A DNA stretch of 64,000 nucleotides from Massilia arenae (GCF_008014745.1 NZ_VPFD01000022.1:47894-111893); one strand, 5' to 3'. Numbered from the stretch's first letter, positions 33,387 to 42,630 are shown. Numbers and translations are program-made. The notes: generated by a model not told the origin, from the letters alone.

Positions 33387-33989
33387 TCACTTCGTCGTCA
33401 GCGCCGCCAGCGCCTGCGCGATCTTCCGCCCTCCCTGGGCGGACGGTTCGATCGGCGAACAGGCGGCATAGTCCTGCGGTTCGGTGCACACCAGCCGCAG
33501 GTCGAGCAGCGCGAGGCCGCGCGATGCGGCCTCGCGAATGATCACATCGTTGAACACCGCCAGCGCGGTGCGCAGTCCCGGCGACAAGCCCGGCACCGCG
33601 TCATAGATCGTGCATACGGTCAGCGGCAAGCGGGTCGCCAGCACGGCATCCAGCATGCGGCAGTAGGCGGCGCGAAAATCGCGCTGCCACGCCGCCAGCA
33701 ACTCCACCGCTTCCAGCACCGACGCCACCGGGCCGTGCATCGCGCCCAGCAATCCCAGCACGTCGTTGCCGCCGCAGCTCAGTACGAGGTGGGTCGGCGG
33801 CTCGTACAGCGCCGCCAGGCCGGGCAACTGGGCCGCCACGTCATCGAGTTCGCTGCCGTCGCGGGCCAGCAAGGTCACGCGATCATGCGGCGCCAGGCAG
33901 GCGCGCAGGTGATCGGCAACCGCCATTCCGGCCGGGACGTACGGCGCGTTGTCGAAGATCGAGTCTCCCAGCAGGACGATGTGGGCCAT
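33387..33989 (-). CDS. SGNH/GDSL-type hydrolase
   Basis: A 200-aa cytoplasmic protein without signal peptide. It has the nucleophile block LLGDSIFDN (S10) and the oxyanion block SCGGNDVLG. The usual C-terminal catalytic D-x-x-H before PS reads SPIEPS, so the standard Asp and His are replaced. Either this subfamily uses another base or the activity differs. It starts 1 bp beyond the stop of the upstream 423-aa gene, which indicates one operon. The start at 33989 is chosen because the SGNH fold begins immediately after it. Confidence 0.8.
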   Translation of the reverse strand: MAHIVLLGDSIFDNAPYVPAGMAVADHLRACLAPHDRVTLLARDGSELDDVAAQLPGLAALYEPPTHLVLSCGGNDVLGLLGAMHGPVASVLEAVELLAAWQRDFRAAYCRMLDAVLATRLPLTVCTIYDAVPGLSPGLRTALAVFNDVIIREAASRGLALLDLRLVCTEPQDYAACSPIEPSAQGGRKIAQALAALTTK

Positions 33990-33990
33990 G

Positions 33991-35262
33991 TCAGTAGCCG
34001 TCCATGAACAGCACCATCTCGACGCCGCGCGTGGTCCATGGACCTTCGCCGCCGTCTGGCAGCGGCATCTTCGGATAATCGCCGCGATTGAGAATGTCGC
34101 GGATCTCTCGCACCAGGGCGCTGCCGGCGACCTGGCTCGCCCAGCTGCGGTAGCCCTGCGGCCAGGCGCTGGTGAGCGGACGGGGACGGGTGCCGCCCTG
34201 GCCTGGCACGGTGCCGATACCAGGGAACAGGGAGGCCGGAACGGCAATCCGGTCCAGACGACCGATGATGGCGGTGGCCACGCGGCTGTCCCAGATCACC
34301 TGCGGATGTCGCTGGCCGTGGTCTTCGAGGTGCGCCGTGGCGAACGCCGCCACCTTGGTCCAGCCGCTGTTCATGTGCGCTTTCGAGGCACCATGGTTGT
34401 TCAGGGCCGCCAGGAATACTTCCCGCACCGTCGCCGGCGTGACGGTCTCGGGATTCTGCGGCACACCGCCCCAGGCGAAGATGTCGTGCGCGAGCGCGAC
34501 CGCCATGCTCCCCTCCTCATCGCCCCAGGCACGGTCGCTGTCCAGAATCTCGGCCAGTGCGCGCGCCCGCCCGGCCAATTGCTGCACAGCCGTGGAAGTG
34601 CGGACGTAATCCTGTGCCGGCAGCGGCCAGAAGTAGGCCTTCAGGCGCGCATCCCACCCCGTTACCGGTGCGCCGAAGGTCTTCTTGCGGTAGGCCGGCT
34701 GGAACGGCTCTGCATGGATCTGGCGTACCAGCTCCGCGAGATGGCCGGCTCGTCCATCCACCCGCGATGCGGCCGGCGCGGGCCTCGCCCCGGCGGTCGG
34801 TTCCTGCATGCGCGGCTCGGGCAACAGCGCGAGCGCGGCGTCGTTCGATTCCAGATCGGATTCGATCCTCGCCCGGGCCGCGACCAGCGCCGCCTCGCGT
34901 GCGGTGGCGGAAGCATTCCACGCTTCGATTGCCGCCGGGGTCAGCTGGACTGTCCTGGGGCTTGTCTCCAGCGGTTCGAACCACTTTGCATTGTCCCCAT
35001 CGGCGAAGAAAGGCTTGGTGGCATGCATGCCGCCCAGGACGCCGGAGGCCAGGCGGAGCATGGTCTCGAAGCTGCAAGCCTTGCGCGGATTGCGCGCCAG
35101 GTAGACCGGCATCGAATCGATCGTATTGCCGCATACCGTGGTGGCTTTCAGTGGATCCGCGTGTTCCGGATGCCATTCGCTCATCAATTCATGCCACAGG
35201 GCGATGACCAGAAGCAGATCGGCCTGTCGGCGGCCTTGGTGTACAAACTGAATATGCGGCAT
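33991..35262 (-). CDS. unknown 423-aa protein, divergent from the split WYL regulator
   Basis: A soluble protein with no signal peptide or membrane helices. The central region is Ala/Arg-rich, and the C-terminal half has a segment (SGWTKVAAFATAH..., then IWDSRVATAI, about residues 303-340) that reminds me of the helical DSRVA motif of OGG-fold helix-hairpin-helix DNA glycosylase-like proteins; that link is weak. The gene is followed 1 bp later by the SGNH hydrolase gene and is divergent across 134 bp from a WYL regulator gene. Such placement fits a regulated accessory or defence module. No function is assigned. Confidence 0.75.
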   Translation of the reverse strand: MPHIQFVHQGRRQADLLLVIALWHELMSEWHPEHADPLKATTVCGNTIDSMPVYLARNPRKACSFETMLRLASGVLGGMHATKPFFADGDNAKWFEPLETSPRTVQLTPAAIEAWNASATAREAALVAARARIESDLESNDAALALLPEPRMQEPTAGARPAPAASRVDGRAGHLAELVRQIHAEPFQPAYRKKTFGAPVTGWDARLKAYFWPLPAQDYVRTSTAVQQLAGRARALAEILDSDRAWGDEEGSMAVALAHDIFAWGGVPQNPETVTPATVREVFLAALNNHGASKAHMNSGWTKVAAFATAHLEDHGQRHPQVIWDSRVATAIIGRLDRIAVPASLFPGIGTVPGQGGTRPRPLTSAWPQGYRSWASQVAGSALVREIRDILNRGDYPKMPLPDGGEGPWTTRGVEMVLFMDGY

Positions 35263-35396
35263 GAGTAGATTCCTATCAAAAGTGCGCGGGTTGCAGGATG
35301 CATCGGCAAGCTCAACATAATCGCCAAAACATTGCCAATGCGCAATCTATGATGCATGATGACTCCGACAATATGTGACGCAAGAGGAGGACGAGC

Positions 35397-36548
35397 ATGC
35401 GCAGGAACGACGATGGTACGGTGGCGGGCGAAGTCGCGGCCAAACCCAAAAAGGCTGGAAAAAATGGTGCGGAGCACACGCTGCGGCGCCGGCTCGCCCT
35501 GCTGACGTTGCTCCCTTACGGGAACCAGGCCGGCGTCTGTGCCCGAGTGCTGACCGAGAAGCTGAATCGGGACCGCTATGCCTGTACCAAGCGTACGGTG
35601 GAACGCGACCTGGAGGAAATGTCGGGCAACAGGGTGTGGCGTGAGGTTGGCATCGATATCCAGTGGAAGATCGATCCTTCCGATTCCAAAACCTATTTGT
35701 GGGCTCACATGGGGCCGGGCAAGCCGCTCTACCTGCGTCAATTGTCAGGCGAGGACGCCCTCCTGATCGCCCTGATGGCGCAAGAATTGCAGCACTTCCT
35801 GCCCAAGTCCGTCTCCAGCGTGCTGACGGCGTATCAGCCCAGGTCCGACAATATACTGAGCTTGCCGGGCCATACCGATCACGGCCGCTACCACGCCAAG
35901 GTGCGTAGCCTGGCCGACGGTCCGCTCATGCATCCTCCGGCGATCGACGACAACCATGTCCGCGAGATCAACGAGGCGCTGTTGCGCGACGAGCAGATCG
36001 CGCTGCGCTACCGGCCCGCCAGCCGCGATGCCGAGCACGATTACCGCCTGCATCCGGTCGGCATGGTCAAGAAGGGATTGTTCATCTGGCTGATCGCCTT
36101 CAAGGAAGAGGACAACCGGCTGGCCGAAGGCGCACGCACCTTCCGCATGGACCGGGTGATCTCGGTCCGGCGCCGCGAAAACTAGCCGGTCGCGCGCAAG
36201 CTGCCGGACTTGGAGACGGTGCTGGACAGCGGTGTACTCGCTTACTTTCCCAAGGACGTCGTCAGCCTGTCGCTACGCTCCCGTCCGGGAAATGCGGGCG
36301 ATGAACTCATCAACAACTACCGCGATACGCCGTTGAGCCGCGGCCAGCGCATCACGAAACTGGCCGAAGGCGGCTTCCTGCTCGAGGCGCAGGTGCGCGA
36401 CACGCGCGAGCTCTTGTGGATGCTGCAGGGCCAGGCGCACCTGCTGGAAGTGCTGGAGCCGCCCGCGCTGCGCCACAAGGTGCAGCGCTTCGTCACCATG
36501 GCGGCCGAGCACTACGCGCAGCAGGCGGAGATCAGCGCACGATCATGA
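35397..36548 (+). pseudogene. WYL domain regulator interrupted by one in-frame TAG
   Basis: The reading frame from ATG 35397 (ribosome-binding site AGGAGG) encodes an N-terminal HTH (about residues 30-75) and a WYL domain (about 150-258) and stops at TAG 36183-36185 after RRREN. The same frame continues without shift and encodes a WCX-type C-terminal domain (LSLRSRPGNAGDELI..., GGFLLEAQVRDTRELLWML) to the stop at 36548. The domain order matches the intact WYL gene at 13131-14138, so the TAG splits one ancestral gene of about 383 codons. It could be a nonsense mutation (for example CAG to TAG), a truncated but working repressor, or a readthrough site. A sequencing error is possible. Confidence 0.85.
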
Positions 36549-36659
36549 GATGGTGCGTACGGCGCGCCCGGTAGCTTGACGCCGCGCCCTCGTGGTGGGA
36601 TCCTCGACTGGTTTTGCCATACCGGTTCGCGTTTCCCGATTCCGCCCCAGGAGATACAT

Positions 36660-37571
36660 ATGCGTCGATACCTGCTCGTCCTGTCCGCACTCTCCTCCGC
36701 CCCGGCGCTGGCCGCGGCGCCTTATCCGGTCACCACCAGCACCATCGCCGCCAGCGTCGGCGAGCCGATCCCGATCGCGCTGTGGCAGCCGGCGACGCCG
36801 GGCCGCTATCCCCTCATCCTGATCTCGCACGGCAGCGGCAGTTCCGAATACGGCCACCGCGGCTGGGCCGAACACCTGGCCCGCAACGGCTATGTGGTCG
36901 CGGCCCCGCGCCACTGGGGCGACAGCCACGACAAGCCGGACGGGCGCGGCTCGGACGTGCAACTGGTCGGACGGCCATTACAGGCCAGCGCGGCCCTCGA
37001 TTCGGTGCTGGCCCACCCACAGTTGAAACAGCTGGTCGATCCGCAGCGCATCGGCATGATCGGATTTTCGGCCGGCGGCTACACCACGCTGGTGATGGCG
37101 GGAGCACGGCCCGACTTCAAGCGCTGGCAGCAGCACTGCCAGCAGCACGCGAGCGAGGACGACGAGTTCTGCCCGACGCTGGTGTGGCGCTTCCTGCCGC
37201 GCATCACGCGCAGCGACTGGCAACTGCCGCGGGAAACGCGCATCCGCGCGGCGGCAGTGATGGCGCCGGCGAGCATCCTGTTCGACCGCGAAGGCCTGGA
37301 GAGTGTGAAGATTCCGCTGCGGCTGTACGGCGCGCAGGACGATGCCATTACGCCCAACGACTGGCACGTCAGCCGCGTGGCGGCGGCGCTGCCGGCGCCG
37401 GCGCAGGTGCACATGGTCCCTGGTGGGCACTTCGTGTTCCTGGAACCGTGCAGCGCCACGCTGCGCGCCGCGGCGCCCCAGCTGTGCATCGATGCGCCCG
37501 GCGTGGACCGCGCCGCCATCCAGCGCAGGATCGGCGGCGAACTGGTGGAGTTCTTCGGAAGGAACCTGTAA
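36660..37571 (+). CDS. secreted alpha/beta hydrolase, dienelactone hydrolase-like
   Basis: A 303-aa protein with a signal peptide (ends near ALA-A, residue 19). The alpha/beta-hydrolase triad is visible: nucleophile elbow GFSAGG (S137), the acid in YGAQDDAITP and the histidine in PGGHFVFL. HGSGSS near residue 57 provides the oxyanion region. The overall pattern resembles PAF-acetylhydrolase/dienelactone hydrolase-type secreted esterases. The ATG at 36660 follows GGAGATACAT; the frame is open from 36576 but lacks a signal peptide there. The gene is isolated, with a convergent carboxypeptidase gene downstream. Confidence 0.85.
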   Translation: MRRYLLVLSALSSAPALAAAPYPVTTSTIAASVGEPIPIALWQPATPGRYPLILISHGSGSSEYGHRGWAEHLARNGYVVAAPRHWGDSHDKPDGRGSDVQLVGRPLQASAALDSVLAHPQLKQLVDPQRIGMIGFSAGGYTTLVMAGARPDFKRWQQHCQQHASEDDEFCPTLVWRFLPRITRSDWQLPRETRIRAAAVMAPASILFDREGLESVKIPLRLYGAQDDAITPNDWHVSRVAAALPAPAQVHMVPGGHFVFLEPCSATLRAAAPQLCIDAPGVDRAAIQRRIGGELVEFFGRNL

Positions 37572-37586
37572 GCCCGCCGCGGCGCG

Positions 37587-39278
37587 TCAGCGCGCGATCA
37601 TGAGCACCGGATACCGGTTCCACTCCGGCTCGCGGTAACGCGCGCAGTTCGCATAGATGAAGTCCAGCACCGCTTCCTGGCTGCCCAGCAGCCCGGGATT
37701 GGCAGCCTTCCACTCGGCGAACTTCGCTGCCAGTTCTGGTTCATCCGCCAGCAATTTCTCGGCCTCGTCCTCGAACACATAATCCGAGTAATGCTCTTTC
37801 TTCTCCAGCACGCTGTTGAAGAAGCCCCAGCGGAAGAAGCTGTCGTGCGCCAGCGGTTCGAGCGTCTCGACCGCATAGCGCGCCTGGTCCTGGTCCAGCG
37901 GCACGATGTAGTCGCCGGCGCGCAGCAGGACCTGCCCGATGCGGCGCTCCAGCACGACGTCATCATGGAACATATGGCCTTCGTAGGTCGACGGGCGCGA
38001 GGTCACCGACGCGATCTGGTAATACGTCACTTCCTGCACGCGATCCGCCTCGACCCGCTCCATGCGCACCCCATTCCACTCCAGGCGCTCGATCGCTTCA
38101 CGCCACTGCTGCGGCACCACATAGGCTTGCGGCGCCGGCACCGCGACGTCGACCGGGAAGCTGTTGTAGTAGGCGATGTCGCGCTCCCACGGGCTGCTGC
38201 GGTCGTAGTACAGGCGGCTGTAGTCGCCGATGGCGCTCTTCCTGTACTTGGCCTCGTAGCCCTTGAAGCGGAAGCTCGCCGGATTGGCTTCGTCCATCTT
38301 CCAGCGCACCGGCCATTCACTTTGCTTGCGGCCTTCCTCGCGCGCCGCGCGGCGCAGCGCCTGGATGCGGTCGGCGTTCTTGACAGTGAACTCGAGCGCC
38401 ACTTCGACCAGCGCCACCATCGACTCGTAGCGGTCCTTGAACGGCTTGAGCATGTGCGTCTCGGGCATGAAGCCGATCGTGTGGTGCAGCGCCGCGTAAC
38501 CGGTCGAGAAGCGCGCCGTCTCGAGGAATTCGGCGATGCCGTGGTCCGGGCTGTCCTTGACCGGGTTCACATAGGGACAGGTCGGCCAGCCGCGCGCATC
38601 CATGCCGGCGTACATGGCCGGCAGCATCTCGGCGCGTAGAAAATCGCCCAGGCCGCCGCCCAGCTTGTCGGCCTGGGTGTGGATCAGGGTCATCGTGTAG
38701 CTGTAGTCCGCGCCGTTGGAGGTGTGGGTGTCGACCATCACGTCCGGATCCCAGCTCGTGAACAGCTGATTGAACGTGCGCGCGGTCAGGGTGTCGCACT
38801 TGACGAAGTCGCGGTTCAGGTCGAGGTGGCGGCTGTTGCCACGGAAGCCGAACTGCTCCGGCCCGTCCTGGTTTACGCGCGAAGTGTCGGCGCGGTTGAA
38901 GCTGCCGTCCACGTTATAGAGCGGGACGAACAGGAACACGGTCTGGCCCAGCGCCGCCAGTTTCTCCGGCTGCAGGCAGAAGTCGCGCACGATCGCCATG
39001 CAGCCGTCGACGCCTTCCGGCTCGCCCGGGTGGATGCCGTTATTGTTGAAGAAGACCGGACGGCCGGCGCGCTTGATCGCCTCGCGTTCGAACACGCCGT
39101 CGCTGCTGACCACGCCCGCGTGGATCGGCACGCCCGCATCCGACACGCCCACTTTCTCGAAGCGCAGCACGGAAGGGAAACGGCGCGCGAGGTCTTCGTA
39201 CCAGGCGATGCACTCGGCCCAGGTGGTGGTCTGGTTCAGGTTACCCTTTTCGTAGGGCGTCAGCAGTTCAATGGACAT
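37587..39278 (-). CDS. M14 family zinc carboxypeptidase
   Basis: A 563-aa protein with the M14 zinc site: HPGE (H83, E86) and DTHTSNG (H185). The substrate-binding NVDG and HLDLNRD (N155, R156) are also present. The likely catalytic glutamate lies in MPETH at about 275. No signal peptide is obvious, so it may be cytoplasmic. The C-terminal 230 residues are an extra domain of unknown role. It is the last gene of an operon with a response regulator, a periplasmic binding protein and a histidine kinase, only 5 bp behind the kinase, so the two-component system may respond to peptides. Confidence 0.9.
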   Translation of the reverse strand: MSIELLTPYEKGNLNQTTTWAECIAWYEDLARRFPSVLRFEKVGVSDAGVPIHAGVVSSDGVFEREAIKRAGRPVFFNNNGIHPGEPEGVDGCMAIVRDFCLQPEKLAALGQTVFLFVPLYNVDGSFNRADTSRVNQDGPEQFGFRGNSRHLDLNRDFVKCDTLTARTFNQLFTSWDPDVMVDTHTSNGADYSYTMTLIHTQADKLGGGLGDFLRAEMLPAMYAGMDARGWPTCPYVNPVKDSPDHGIAEFLETARFSTGYAALHHTIGFMPETHMLKPFKDRYESMVALVEVALEFTVKNADRIQALRRAAREEGRKQSEWPVRWKMDEANPASFRFKGYEAKYRKSAIGDYSRLYYDRSSPWERDIAYYNSFPVDVAVPAPQAYVVPQQWREAIERLEWNGVRMERVEADRVQEVTYYQIASVTSRPSTYEGHMFHDDVVLERRIGQVLLRAGDYIVPLDQDQARYAVETLEPLAHDSFFRWGFFNSVLEKKEHYSDYVFEDEAEKLLADEPELAAKFAEWKAANPGLLGSQEAVLDFIYANCARYREPEWNRYPVLMIAR

Positions 39279-39283
39279 AAATC

Positions 39284-40825
39284 TTATCGTTGTGAGGTTG
39301 AAGCTTCAGAAATCGTCGTCGGCACGGCCGGGGTCTGGACCGGCAGGTTGAGCGGCAGCGCGATCGCGACGTCGGTGCCCTCGCCTGGGCTGGAGCGCAC
39401 CTCGATCGTGCCGTGCAGCGCATAGGCGCGCTCGCGCATGCCGATCAGGCCAATGCCTTCCGAGGCGCTGGCGGTGTCGAAGCCGGCGCCGTCGTCGACC
39501 ACGCGGATGCGCAGCAGGCCCTTGCCTTCGTCGAGCAGCAGGCTGACGTGGGCCGAACGCGCGGCAGCGTGCTTCATGACGTTGGACAGGGTTTCCTGCA
39601 CGATGCGGTAGGCGGAGATCGCCAGCTCGTTCGACAGGCGCGCGAAATCGCCCTCGCTGTGCAGGTCGAAGCGGCAGCCCGACGTGGTGTCGTAGTGGCG
39701 CACCATCTCTTCCACCGCGCCGTGCAGGCCCAGCATGTCGAGCACTTCGGGACGCAGGCGGCGCACCAGGCGCCGGCCGTTGGCGTACAGGTCGAGCGCC
39801 AGCTTGGTGATGGCCTCGGATTTGCGGCGGATCTCGTCGACTTCGGGCCCGGGCGGCGCCTTGGCCGCCAGCAGGCCGATCGACTGCGCCTCGAGGCGCG
39901 CCGCGATCAGCGAGGCATTCAGTTCGTCGTGGATCTCGACCGCGATGCTCTTGCGCTCGTCCTCGATGATCTCGTTGACCTTCTGGATCAGCTTGCGCTT
40001 GTCGGCGTCGGCGCGCAGCGCCTCGTTGCGCGAGGCCAGCAGGTCGCGCGTGCGCTCGGCCACCTTGTTCTCGAGGTCGCGCTTGGACTCGTCCAGCGCC
40101 AGCGACATCTCACCGATCGAGGCCTGCAGCTCGCCGATCTCGCCGCCGGTGGTGACCGGTGGATGCACGCGGTAGTTGCCGCCCCGGATCTGGCGCAGGG
40201 TGCCGATCGCCTCGCGCAACGGCACGATCAGCGAGCGCGCCAGTACCCAGGCCAGGATGCCGCTCGCGGCCAGCGCCAGCGCCGCCATCGACAGCTCGAT
40301 CTGGAAGCGGTCGGTCTGCTTGGCCATCATGTTCGCCGGCGACATCGTCACCCGCACCCAGCCGACGACTTCGGTGGTGAGCGTGGGCGGGCGCGAATCG
40401 CTCGATGCCGACACGTGCGGCGTGCCGTTGTCCGAGAACAGGTTGATCCACACCACCTGCTTGCGGATCGGCGCCTCGTAGTAATGGGCCTGGGCGTCGC
40501 TGGCCGAGTCGGACACCACGCGCACCGCGGCGCGTCCGCTGCCGTCGATCACGTCGACTTTATAGATGCTGCGGTCCGACTGCACCAGGCCGTTGATGGT
40601 CAGGCGCAGGTCGGACAGGTTGCCCGAGATGACGTTGTACTCGGACGTCTCGGCCAGCGCGCGCGCCAGGATGCGTCCGCGCTCGGCCAGCTCCTCGGCT
40701 ACCTGGGCCCGGTGCGCATACCAGGAATACCAGACGAAGGAGGTGAACAGCAGGATCACGGGCAGCATGGTGATGACGGCCATGCGCCGTCCGACACCCC
40801 AGCCGCGCCAGAAACGCAGGTTCAT
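39284..40825 (-). CDS. NarL/UhpB-type sensor histidine kinase
   Basis: A 513-aa membrane kinase: first membrane helix about residues 14-34, periplasmic sensor (about 36-178), second helix (about 179-200), HAMP domain (200-255), a coiled-coil stretch, a HisKA_3 dimerisation domain with ERKSIAVEIHDE (phospho-acceptor H299) and a HATPase domain with VQETLSNVMKHA and DDGAGFD. This kinase type pairs with LuxR-family response regulators such as the one two genes upstream. Its ATG overlaps the TGA of the binding-protein gene by 4 bp (ATGA). The frame is open far upstream, but the start at 40825 gives the complete first membrane helix. Confidence 0.93.
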   Translation of the reverse strand: MNLRFWRGWGVGRRMAVITMLPVILLFTSFVWYSWYAHRAQVAEELAERGRILARALAETSEYNVISGNLSDLRLTINGLVQSDRSIYKVDVIDGSGRAAVRVVSDSASDAQAHYYEAPIRKQVVWINLFSDNGTPHVSASSDSRPPTLTTEVVGWVRVTMSPANMMAKQTDRFQIELSMAALALAASGILAWVLARSLIVPLREAIGTLRQIRGGNYRVHPPVTTGGEIGELQASIGEMSLALDESKRDLENKVAERTRDLLASRNEALRADADKRKLIQKVNEIIEDERKSIAVEIHDELNASLIAARLEAQSIGLLAAKAPPGPEVDEIRRKSEAITKLALDLYANGRRLVRRLRPEVLDMLGLHGAVEEMVRHYDTTSGCRFDLHSEGDFARLSNELAISAYRIVQETLSNVMKHAAARSAHVSLLLDEGKGLLRIRVVDDGAGFDTASASEGIGLIGMRERAYALHGTIEVRSSPGEGTDVAIALPLNLPVQTPAVPTTISEASTSQR

Positions 40826-41772
40826 TGCGGGGCCGGCGCGCGCCGTGCGAAGTTGCGGGCGCTGTCGGTCACGCGCAGGTCGAGCGAACTGGCCACCCCT
40901 TCGTTGATGATGGTGCGGAAGTAGCGCGGGAACTGCGGCGGATCGAGCTCGCCGGTGCGCACGAAGTCGGCGGCCAGCTCGGCCACCTGGGCGTTGATCT
41001 CCTCGATCTCGGAGTATGTGGTGGCCAGTGCGCCCACCTTGACCATGTCGGCCGAGAAGCCGATCACGCCCTGCTTGCGGCGGTAGGTCGAGAGCAGGAT
41101 GTTGCGCACGTTCTCGGCGTTGTAGATGTCGCTGTCGGGCAGCGCCAGCAGGGTCTCGGCGCGCGTCATGCTGTTGAGCGTGTGATTCAGGTCGTCGCCC
41201 GGCGCATACATCTGGATCTCGGTGGCATCGGTCAGCGCCGGCTTCAGGAAGGCGGTGTCGGGGCCGAGCAGCACGCCGACCCGCACCGGGCGGCCGTACA
41301 GCAGTTCGGCCAGGCGCATCTGGTCGTTCGGCGCCGGCTCGGCATAGATCGCGGTCATCGCCATGCGGCGCGGCTTGGGCAGACGCGCGGTGAGCGTGCG
41401 CCATACCTGGCTCGAGGTGTACGCCGAGATCACCACGCAATCGCAGCGGCGCGACAGCGCATCGCGCAGCGCGGTCGGGCCGATCGCCACGTACAGCATG
41501 CGGCGCTTCTGCGCCAGCTCGGTGCGAAAGGCCGCGAAGGTGGGCACCAGGCGCTTGTACAGGTCGTCGGCGATGCGATGGGTGACGGCGCTATCGTCGC
41601 CGGTCAGGATCTGGAAGCGGTAGCCCTGCGTTTCTTCGCGTTCGCGTTCCGCCTGCTGGGCGGCGTGGACGCTGCCGGCCGACAGCGCCAGCATGAAGGC
41701 AAGGACCAGCAGGGGCGCCAGCGCGGGCGCGCGCCTGCGCTGGTGGGGCATGCGGCGCGGGAGGATGGCCAT
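40822..41772 (-). CDS. periplasmic binding protein linked to the two-component system (ABC_sub_bind-like)
   Basis: A 316-aa protein with an N-terminal signal region (hydrophobic about residues 16-37) and a two-lobe periplasmic-binding fold similar to the TrpX/ABC_sub_bind proteins. No transporter genes adjoin it. It sits 4 bp after the response regulator gene and overlaps the kinase gene by 4 bp, so all three are made together. It probably binds a ligand and presents it to the kinase sensor domain, as in other systems with an accessory binding protein. The ligand is unknown. A few Arg-rich residues precede the hydrophobic segment; an internal start at Met8 would still keep the signal. Confidence 0.82.
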   Translation of the reverse strand: MAILPRRMPHQRRRAPALAPLLVLAFMLALSAGSVHAAQQAEREREETQGYRFQILTGDDSAVTHRIADDLYKRLVPTFAAFRTELAQKRRMLYVAIGPTALRDALSRRCDCVVISAYTSSQVWRTLTARLPKPRRMAMTAIYAEPAPNDQMRLAELLYGRPVRVGVLLGPDTAFLKPALTDATEIQMYAPGDDLNHTLNSMTRAETLLALPDSDIYNAENVRNILLSTYRRKQGVIGFSADMVKVGALATTYSEIEEINAQVAELAADFVRTGELDPPQFPRYFRTIINEGVASSLDLRVTDSARNFARRAPAPQ

Positions 41773-41776
41773 CGCG

Positions 41777-42427
41777 TCAGGGCTCGATCAGGCCGTGCTT
41801 GACCGCCAGCAGCGTGATGCTGGCCTGGCGGTGCACGCCCAGCTTTTCCTTGATCGACTGGCTGATATTGCTGATGGTCTTGGTCGACAGGTCGAGGCGC
41901 TCCGCGATCTCGGCATTGGTCATGCCCTCGGCCATCAGCTTGAAGATTTCCAGTCCGCGCTCGTCGAGCTGCGACTGCGGCGTGACTTCGCCGCGCACCG
42001 CCATGCTGGCCAGGCGCGACGCGATGTGCGGCAGGAAGTACAGCTTGCCCTCGTGGGCGTGGCGCACGGCCGTGGCCAGGTCGGCCGGGTCGCAATCCTT
42101 GGTGACGAAGGCGTGGGCGCCGAGGCGGTAGGTTTCCTTGATCAGGCTGTCCTGGTCAAACTGGCTCAGGAAGACGATCTTGGCCGACGGGTCGGACTTG
42201 AGGATGGCCTGGGCCGCGTCCATGCCGGTCAGCTCGGTGCCGAAGCGCATGTCGAGCACGGCGACGTCGGGGTGCTCGGCGGCGTACAGCGCGGTCGCCT
42301 CGCTCGGGGTCTTGGCCTGCCCCACCACCTGCATGCCGGCCGCTTCCAGCGACATGGCGAAACCGGTCATGACGATCGGGTGATCATCCGCGAGCATGAC
42401 GCGGATGGGTTTGTTCTGTTCTGCCAA
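41777..42427 (-). CDS. LuxR/NarL family response regulator
   Basis: A 216-aa regulator with a receiver domain (acidic ADD near 13-15, phospho-acceptor D59 in VAVLDM, conserved Lys in FVTKD) and a C-terminal LuxR-type HTH (MTNAEIAERLDLSTKTISN). I place the start at TTG 42427, preceded by AGGAG 7-8 bp away, because the frame upstream to 42505 is unlike a receiver domain. It is the first gene of the operon: response regulator, binding protein, kinase, M14 carboxypeptidase. It is divergent from tonB across a long gap. Targets are unknown; the operon itself is the first guess. Confidence 0.93.
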   Translation of the reverse strand: MAEQNKPIRVMLADDHPIVMTGFAMSLEAAGMQVVGQAKTPSEATALYAAEHPDVAVLDMRFGTELTGMDAAQAILKSDPSAKIVFLSQFDQDSLIKETYRLGAHAFVTKDCDPADLATAVRHAHEGKLYFLPHIASRLASMAVRGEVTPQSQLDERGLEIFKLMAEGMTNAEIAERLDLSTKTISNISQSIKEKLGVHRQASITLLAVKHGLIEP

Positions 42428-42609
42428 TTTGATTCTCCTGGCGCGTGGCCGGTGTGCTTCGCCAGTGTCTGGCTTTGCGTAGGTCGGGACGAAAAGCCCC
42501 GGCACAGTTGGGAATTATTTCATACAACGGGCGGGGAAGCGAATGGAAAGGCGGAGAACTTTTGTGCTCTCCGGCAGGCGTTTTTGAGGCGCTTCCTTTT
42601 GCTGGACGC

Positions 42610-42630
42610 GTGGACGGCGGAGCCGTCCAC
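42610..42630. repeat. GTGGACGGC palindromic repeat
   Basis: GTGGACGGC (42610-42618), loop GGA, then GCCGTCCAC (42622-42630): a perfect 9-bp stem with a 3-nt loop followed by CCTACGG. No U-run follows on either strand. The form resembles dispersed REP-like elements rather than a terminator; no second copy was noticed in this window. Confidence 0.6.

Noticed and set aside
36183..36548. Independent gene starting at TTG 36210 after the split WYL regulator
   Set aside because: No ribosome-binding site precedes it, it is in the same frame as the upstream part, and the combined domains match one intact WYL protein.
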